A program made the translations under genes and the position numbers. A DNA stretch of 12,224 nt from the NCBI GenBank assembly GCA_947455695.1, contig CANGRN010000013.1, positions 1-12,224 on the forward strand, read 5' to 3'. Under the pieces are notes generated by a model. That model ran no database searches and had not been told where the DNA came from. It was given only the letters and a program-made list of their open reading frames with translations. The stretch's first letter is position 1; every line of letters begins with the position of its first letter. Origin of the DNA: Alphaproteobacteria bacterium (GTDB lineage: Bacteria; Pseudomonadota; Alphaproteobacteria; Micropepsales; Micropepsaceae). Below, piece by piece: positions 7,389 to 12,224 of the stretch.

Positions 7389-7498
7389 CGCCAATGTGGA
7401 ATTCACGTCCACGATAACCCCAACCGGCGCTTTTTTCGACGCCCCTTTTGCGGCTACTGTAACCGGCCCCCGCCACACCCGCCACTGGCAAAAGTGAC
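7389..7498. promoter_or_regulatory. Divergent promoter region between the symporter row and ppc
   Basis: This stretch of about 110 bases separates two divergently transcribed units and should hold both promoters, unless the symporter starts at the upstream ATG (7478), which would shrink it to about 20 bases. It contains short repeats (AACCGGC twice, CGCCAC twice) and a T-run at 7431-7436. I cannot point to convincing -35/-10 boxes or a clear operator. No ribosome site precedes ppc other than a weak AAAGTG. Confidence 0.4.
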
Positions 7499-10168
7499 AT
7501 GACCGAACAACCCAGACTCCCGCGCGAGGACCGCGCCTTCATCCGCCTGCTGGGCCGGCTGCTGGGCGAGGTGATCCGCGAGCAGCGCGGGGCGGACGCC
7601 TTCCGGCTGGTGGAGGACATTCGCCGCCAATCGGTGGGCGAACACCGCAGCGGCGAAATCGCCATGGACCGGCTGCGCGGTCTCAGCCAGCCGGAGATAC
7701 TGCTGCTGATCCGCGCCTTTTCGATCTTTTCCCAGCTGGCCAACATTGCCGATGATCACGTCGCGCGGCGCGAGACCAAGACGCTGGGCTCGGGCGCCGC
7801 CCAGCGCATGGAGCTGCATCCCGGCCTGACCCCCAAGCGGGTGCGCGCCTATCTGAAAGACGCGCTGTTCGTGCCGGTAATCACCGCGCACCCCACCGAG
7901 GTCAGGCGAAAATCCATCCTGGACCGCGAAAACGAACTCAGCGAACTGCTGGAGCGGCGCGAGGCGGCCAGCCTGCAGACCGCCGAGCAGGACGAGATCG
8001 ATGTGCAGCTCAAGCGCGCCATCCGTGTGCTGTGGCAGACCCGCATGCTGCGCGACAACCGCATCACCGTGCAGGACGAGATCGAGAACAACCTCGCCGT
8101 CTTCGCGCGCAGCTTCCTGCCCGGCCTGCCGCTGGTAAAGCGCCGGCTGGCACGGTTGTTCAAGCTGGATGGCGAGATGATGGCGTATCTCAAGCCCGGC
8201 TCCTGGGTGGGCGGCGACCGCGACGGAAATCCCAATGTCTCGCCCGAAACCCTGGATTATGCCGTGCGCCGCCAGGCCGAGATCGTGCTGGATCATTATC
8301 TGGGCGAAATTCACGCGCTGGGGGCCGAACTGTCGCTGTCCGATTCCCTGACACAAACCAGCGATGCGCTGAAGGCGCTGGCGGCGCGGGATGACCAGGT
8401 CTCGGTGCATCAGGGCGATGAGCCTTATCGCCGCGCACTGGTCACCTGCTATGCCCGCATGGCGGCAACCAGCGCGGCGCTGCTGGGCACCGAACCCGTG
8501 CGCAAGGCCCGCTTCAAGGCTGATGCCTATGCGACACCGGAAGACTTCGCCGCGGACCTGAACGTGATCGCGACCTCGCTGGCCGAACATGGCGATGGCG
8601 ATCTGGCGGAAGGGCGCCTGCTCAACCTGCGCGAGGCGGTCGGCGCCTTCGGCTTTCATCTGGCCACCATGGATGTGCGCCAGAACAGCGATGTCCACGA
8701 ACGCGCCGTGGCGGAACTGCTCAAAGTCGCGGACGCGGAAGCCGATTACCTGGCGCTGGCGGAAGAACAGCGGGCCGCGCTGCTGCTGACCGAACTGGCG
8801 CATGCCCGCCCCTTGCGCTCGCCTTATGCGGATTATTCCGCCGAGACGGCGCGTGAGCTGGCCATCGCCGACAAGGCCGCTGCGCTGAAGAAAAATTTCG
8901 GCGAAGGCGCGGTGGCGCAATATGTGATTTCCAAGGCCGCGACGCCATCCGACCTTCTGGAAACAGCACTCCTGATGAAGGAAGCCGGGCTGTTCCTGCC
9001 GGGCCAGACGCCGAATGCGCGGCTGCGCGTGGTGCCGCTGTTCGAGACCATCGACGACCTGCGCCAGAGCGCGGCGGTGATGGGCACCTACTTCGACGCC
9101 CCGCTGCCCAGGGCAATGATCGCCGCCCAGGGCAATTTGCAGGAAGTGATGATCGGCTATTCCGACAGCAACAAGGATGGCGGCTACGTTACCTCCAACT
9201 GGGAAATCTATTCCGGCATCGCCCGGCTGGTGGCGCTGGGCAAGGATCGCGGCATCCGCATGCGCTTCTTCCATGGCCGCGGCGGCGCGGTGGGACGCGG
9301 TGGCGGCTCCAGCTTCGACGCCATCCGCGCCCTGCCCTGCGAAGCCAGCGCCCATGGCATCCGCATCACCGAACAGGGCGAAGTGGTGGCGTCGAAATAT
9401 GGCGATCCGGAAATCGGCCAGGCCAGCCTGGAGACCATCGTCGCCGCCGCCCTGCTGGCCGAACTGTCGCCGCAGGATGATGCCGCCGATGGCGAAGACG
9501 GCGCACTGCTGGCGAAACTGTCCGAGACCGCTTTCACGCATTATCGCGGCCTGGTCTATGACACGCCGAACTTCGAGACCTATTTCCGCCAGGCCACGCC
9601 GCTGCTGGAAATCGCCGACCTGAAGATCGGCAGCCGTCCCGCCTCGCGTACCAAGTCGCCGAAGATCGAGGATCTGCGCGCCATTCCCTGGGTGTTTTCC
9701 TGGTCCCAGGCACGGGTCATGCTGCCCGGCTGGTTCGGCTTCGGCACCGCCGCGAATTCCGTGGGAATAGAACAGCTGAAACCACTCTATAAGAAGTCGG
9801 CCTTCTTTCGCACCATGCTGGCGAACATGGAGATGGTGCTGGCCAAGTCCAGCATGCCCATCGCCCGGCGTTACAGCGAACTGGTGGAGGACCGCGCCTT
9901 TGCGCAAACGGTGATGGCGCGGATCGAGGCGGAATGGCAAAGCACGCGCGCCGCGGTGCTGGCGATCAATGGGCAGTCCGAACTGCTGGCGCAAAGCCCC
10001 AGGCTGGCGGAGTCCATCCGCAGCCGCCTGCCCTATGTGGATGCGCTCAACCATCTGCAGGTAGACCTGCTGCGGCGGCGGCGCGAAGGTGATGCCAGCG
10101 CCGACATCCATGCCGGTATTCACATGTCGATCAACGGCGTCGCGGCGGGCCTTCGCAACAGCGGCTGA
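7499..10168 (+). CDS. ppc: Phosphoenolpyruvate carboxylase
   Basis: An 889-residue protein, close to the usual bacterial length. It carboxylates phosphoenolpyruvate with bicarbonate to give oxaloacetate in the cytoplasm, refilling the TCA cycle. Key motifs are all present: ITAHPTEVRR with catalytic H131, GYSDSNKDGGY with K559, FHGRGGAVGRGGGSS with R594/R600, and GEVVASKYGDPEIGQ. They match E. coli His138, Lys546 and Arg587. The C-terminus NGVAAGLRNSG retains the asparagine (N887) that in E. coli helps bind the inhibitor aspartate, and MVLAKS and SRLPYVD match the other aspartate contacts, so feedback inhibition by aspartate or malate is plausible. The ATG at 7499 gives a normal N-terminus (MTEQPRLPREDRAFIRLLGR), although only a weak purine stretch precedes it. 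The reading frame is intact. It diverges from the symporter gene and is followed closely by a sugar-dehydrogenase-like gene. Confidence 0.97.
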   Translation: MTEQPRLPREDRAFIRLLGRLLGEVIREQRGADAFRLVEDIRRQSVGEHRSGEIAMDRLRGLSQPEILLLIRAFSIFSQLANIADDHVARRETKTLGSGAAQRMELHPGLTPKRVRAYLKDALFVPVITAHPTEVRRKSILDRENELSELLERREAASLQTAEQDEIDVQLKRAIRVLWQTRMLRDNRITVQDEIENNLAVFARSFLPGLPLVKRRLARLFKLDGEMMAYLKPGSWVGGDRDGNPNVSPETLDYAVRRQAEIVLDHYLGEIHALGAELSLSDSLTQTSDALKALAARDDQVSVHQGDEPYRRALVTCYARMAATSAALLGTEPVRKARFKADAYATPEDFAADLNVIATSLAEHGDGDLAEGRLLNLREAVGAFGFHLATMDVRQNSDVHERAVAELLKVADAEADYLALAEEQRAALLLTELAHARPLRSPYADYSAETARELAIADKAAALKKNFGEGAVAQYVISKAATPSDLLETALLMKEAGLFLPGQTPNARLRVVPLFETIDDLRQSAAVMGTYFDAPLPRAMIAAQGNLQEVMIGYSDSNKDGGYVTSNWEIYSGIARLVALGKDRGIRMRFFHGRGGAVGRGGGSSFDAIRALPCEASAHGIRITEQGEVVASKYGDPEIGQASLETIVAAALLAELSPQDDAADGEDGALLAKLSETAFTHYRGLVYDTPNFETYFRQATPLLEIADLKIGSRPASRTKSPKIEDLRAIPWVFSWSQARVMLPGWFGFGTAANSVGIEQLKPLYKKSAFFRTMLANMEMVLAKSSMPIARRYSELVEDRAFAQTVMARIEAEWQSTRAAVLAINGQSELLAQSPRLAESIRSRLPYVDALNHLQVDLLRRRREGDASADIHAGIHMSINGVAAGLRNSG

Positions 10169-10175
10169 CAACAAT

Positions 10176-10181
10176 AAGGGG
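10176..10181 (+). promoter_or_regulatory. Ribosome binding site fixing the start of the second GSDH-like gene
   Basis: AAGGGG with a 6-base spacer before ATG 10188. It lies in the 19-base gap after the ppc stop codon. It selects the ATG that begins a signal peptide (MKRILFAAALLMPLAG) over the upstream in-frame ATG at 10089, which overlaps ppc. Confidence 0.7.
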
Positions 10182-10187
10182 AAACGC

Positions 10188-11462
10188 ATGAAACGAATCT
10201 TGTTCGCAGCGGCGCTGCTGATGCCGCTGGCGGGAATGGCGCAGGAACTGCCCCGTCCGGCGCCCACGCCGGGCGACAGCCGCGAATTTCCCACGCCTCG
10301 CATGGTCCAGGGACAATATTGGGATGCAAGGCCGCCGGAAAAGGCCGACGACAGGCCGCTGTTCCCGCAGCAGACCCGCGCGCCCTATCGCAAGTTTCAC
10401 GACTATAAAGTCACCACCATCACCGACAAATTGCACCTGCCCTGGTCCATCGCCTTCCTGCCGGATGGCAAGATGCTGGTGACGGAGAAGTATCCCGCCC
10501 ATTTGCGCATCGTCAGTCCCGACGGCGGCATGACCGAGCCGCTCGCTGGTCTTGCGGGCCTGGCATCGGCGCGTACGCTGGGGCTGCTGGACGTGGCGCT
10601 GGCGCCGGACTTTGCAAAAAGCCACCGCATCTATTTTTCCTTCTTCGATACCTTGCCCAAGGGCAACAGCAACACCTATCTGGCCCATGCCGTGCTCGAC
10701 CAGGCCGGCAACGCCGTGCATGACGTCACGGTGATCTATCGCGGCGTGCCGGAGCTGCCGATGCAGAACTTCTCCATGAAGCAGGGCGGCCGCATCGTCA
10801 TCGCGCGCGACGGCACCATCTTCATGACGGTGGGCGACCGCGACGGCAACCGCAAGGCGGACTATGACATGCAGCTGGCGCAAAAACTGGATGTCGATGT
10901 CGGCAAGATCATCCATGTGACGCCGGACGGCTTGCCCGCGCCCAACAACCCGTTCCTCAACCGTGGCGATGTGCGGCCCGAGATCTGGGCGTACGGCATC
11001 CGCAGCCCGGAGGGGTTCGTGATGGCGCCGGACGGCACGCTTTGGGAAACCGAACATGGCCCCCGCGGCGGCGACGAACTGAACAAGATCCAGCGCGGCA
11101 AGAATTACGGCTGGCCCATCATCACCCATGGCCTGGACTATCCGGGCGGCCCCATCGGCGAGGGTATTGTCGCCAAGGAGGGCCTGGAACAACCGGTCTA
11201 TTACTGGGATCCGGTGATCGCGCCTTCGGGCCTGGCCTTTTACAAGGGCAAGCTGTTTCCCAAGTGGAACGGCAACCTGCTGGCGGGCGCGCTGCGCGGG
11301 CTTGGCGTCTATCGCCTGGAACTGAAGAACGGCAAGGTTGTCGCGGAAGAACCGCTGCTGACCGACAGGAAAGAGCGCATCCGCGATGTGCGGGTGGGGC
11401 CCGACGGCGCGGTCTATGTTCTGACCGAGCAGAAGGCGCTGCTGAAGCTGACGCCGAACTAG
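10188..11462 (+). CDS. Exported PQQ-sugar-dehydrogenase-like protein with an altered active site
   Basis: A 424-residue protein with a Sec signal peptide (MKRILFAAALLMPLAGMAQ) and a single six-bladed propeller domain of the glucose/sorbosone dehydrogenase family (about 72-424). Family landmarks include LPWSIAFLPDGKMLVTE (84-100), GLLDVALAPDF (132-142), GGRIVIARDG (200-209), ETEHGPRGGDELN (287-299), GKNYGWP and the C-terminal RDVRVGPDGAVYVLTE. It has no cytochrome domain, unlike the relative at 1355-2905. In a remembered alignment to Acinetobacter soluble glucose dehydrogenase, catalytic Asp143/His144 become M197/K198 (SMKQGGR), Gln76 becomes T130 and Asn229 becomes S273 (GIRSPEG), while Arg228 is kept as R272. 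The calcium-region motif is kept. It may therefore be a non-catalytic sugar-binding or sensing propeller, or use altered chemistry. It starts 19 bases after ppc and is probably cotranscribed with it. The family is certain; activity is doubtful. Confidence 0.85.
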   Translation: MKRILFAAALLMPLAGMAQELPRPAPTPGDSREFPTPRMVQGQYWDARPPEKADDRPLFPQQTRAPYRKFHDYKVTTITDKLHLPWSIAFLPDGKMLVTEKYPAHLRIVSPDGGMTEPLAGLAGLASARTLGLLDVALAPDFAKSHRIYFSFFDTLPKGNSNTYLAHAVLDQAGNAVHDVTVIYRGVPELPMQNFSMKQGGRIVIARDGTIFMTVGDRDGNRKADYDMQLAQKLDVDVGKIIHVTPDGLPAPNNPFLNRGDVRPEIWAYGIRSPEGFVMAPDGTLWETEHGPRGGDELNKIQRGKNYGWPIITHGLDYPGGPIGEGIVAKEGLEQPVYYWDPVIAPSGLAFYKGKLFPKWNGNLLAGALRGLGVYRLELKNGKVVAEEPLLTDRKERIRDVRVGPDGAVYVLTEQKALLKLTPN

Positions 11463-12224
11463 GAGAAAATTACCGTCTTCTTGCCGTTGAGCAGGATGCG
11501 GTGCTCGCAATGCCATTTGACGGCGCGCGCCAGGGTACGGCTCTCGATGTCCCGGCCCACTGACACGTAATCCTCGGGCCCCAGCGCGTGGGTCACGCGC
11601 TCCACCGACTGTTCGATGATCGGCCCCTCATCCAGGTCGCCGGTGACATAATGCGCCGTCGCCCCGATCAGCTTGACGCCGCGCTCATGGGCCTGGGTAT
11701 AGGGATTGGCGCCCTTGAAGCTGGGCAGAAAGCTGTGGTGGATGTTGATGATCCGGCCCGGCCGCGGACGGCAAAAATCGTCTGACAGGATCTGCATGTA
11801 GCGCGCCAGCACCACCAGATCGATGCGGTGCTCGTCCATCAGCGCCGCAAGCCTGGCTTCCTGCTGCGGCTTGTTCTCCCGGGTCATCGGCAGATGGACA
11901 AAGGGAATGCCCTGTGCCGCCGCGACGTCTTCAAAGTCGCGGTGGTTGGAAACGATCAGCGGTACTTCGATCGGGATGGCGCCGATGCGGGTGCGATACA
12001 GGAGGTCCACCAAGCCGTGACCGAACCTGGACACCATGATCAGGGCGCGTGTCTTGCGGCTGGAATCGAAGAACTTCGCGTCCATGGCGAATTTCTGCGC
12101 GATGGCCGCGAATTCCTTTTCCAGCCAGGGAATGCCGAGGCCGCCTTCCGACAGGCAGTGTATCCGCATGAAGAAACGGCCATTGGCGCGGTCGCCGAAT
12201 TGCTGGCTGTCCAGGATGTTGCAG
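11459..12224 (-). CDS. purU: Formyltetrahydrofolate deformylase (5' end outside window)
   Basis: Hydrolyses 10-formyltetrahydrofolate to formate and tetrahydrofolate in the cytoplasm, balancing one-carbon pools and supplying formate for PurT in purine synthesis. The frame stays open to the window edge (CNILDSQQFGDRANGRFF precedes the internal ATG at 12169), so the true start is outside. About 254 residues are visible, and roughly 30 residues of the N-terminal ACT domain are missing compared with the usual 280-290. The formyltransferase-type catalytic domain shows RIINIHHSFLPSFKGANPY with the catalytic Asn and His, and GDLDEGPIIEQ with the catalytic Asp. FFMRIHCL and KFFDSSRKTR are typical of PurU rather than PurN. 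It converges on the dehydrogenase-like gene, with a 4-base overlap at the stop codons. Confidence 0.95.
   Translation of the reverse strand, partial: CNILDSQQFGDRANGRFFMRIHCLSEGGLGIPWLEKEFAAIAQKFAMDAKFFDSSRKTRALIMVSRFGHGLVDLLYRTRIGAIPIEVPLIVSNHRDFEDVAAAQGIPFVHLPMTRENKPQQEARLAALMDEHRIDLVVLARYMQILSDDFCRPRPGRIINIHHSFLPSFKGANPYTQAHERGVKLIGATAHYVTGDLDEGPIIEQSVERVTHALGPEDYVSVGRDIESRTLARAVKWHCEHRILLNGKKTVIFS

Noticed and set aside
10089..10187. Upstream extension of the second GSDH-like gene
   Set aside because: It overlaps the end of ppc and would bury the signal peptide; the AAGGGG site supports ATG 10188.
7454..10303. 949-codon open frame antisense to ppc
   Set aside because: A shadow of a highly conserved GC-rich gene. 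The translation is low-complexity-like in Gln, Arg, His, Gly and Ala, and matches no family I recognise.
10131..11516. 461-codon minus-strand frame antisense to the second GSDH-like gene
   Set aside because: Mirror frame. The plus strand has an RBS, a signal peptide and propeller motifs.

Overview
The window is GC-rich DNA (about 60-65% by eye) from a bacterium, almost fully coding, with short intergenic gaps. The protein sequences and gene style suggest an alphaproteobacterium, possibly a Rhizomicrobium/Micropepsales-like or caulobacter-like lineage. That placement is an impression from protein character, not a search result. I see no rRNA, tRNA, CRISPR array, insertion sequence or other sign of recent mobility.

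Left part (1-7388, all minus strand): one compact catabolic-looking gene row, read from right to left. It holds an SGLT-type sodium/solute symporter (5661-7388), a neutral-ceramidase-like metallohydrolase (4264-5664), a glutamate-1-semialdehyde-aminomutase-like class III PLP enzyme (2949-4271), an exported cytochrome c / PQQ-sugar dehydrogenase fusion (1355-2905), a Tat-exported enolase-superfamily acid-sugar dehydratase of the rhamnonate dehydratase type (54-1301), and the first 14 codons of another probable exported protein (1-42). The first three genes are physically coupled: an ATGA stop/start overlap and then an 8-base overlap. The rest follow at 43, 53 and 11 bases. Together they look like uptake, hydrolysis, amino-group handling and sugar oxidation/dehydration of one compound that I cannot identify. 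The split between periplasmic enzymes (dehydrogenase, Tat dehydratase) and apparently cytoplasmic ones (hydrolase, PLP enzyme) is the most intriguing point.

Right part (7499-11462, plus strand): ppc (phosphoenolpyruvate carboxylase, anaplerotic) diverges from the symporter gene across a gap of roughly 110 bases that must hold both promoters. Nineteen bases downstream of ppc is a second, single-domain PQQ-sugar-dehydrogenase-like exported protein. In my remembered alignment to Acinetobacter soluble glucose dehydrogenase it has lost the catalytic histidine and other PQQ-site residues.

Far right (11459-12224, minus strand): purU (formyltetrahydrofolate deformylase), running off the window at its 5' end. 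It converges on the dehydrogenase-like gene, and the two genes share a palindromic CTAG that gives each its TAG stop codon.
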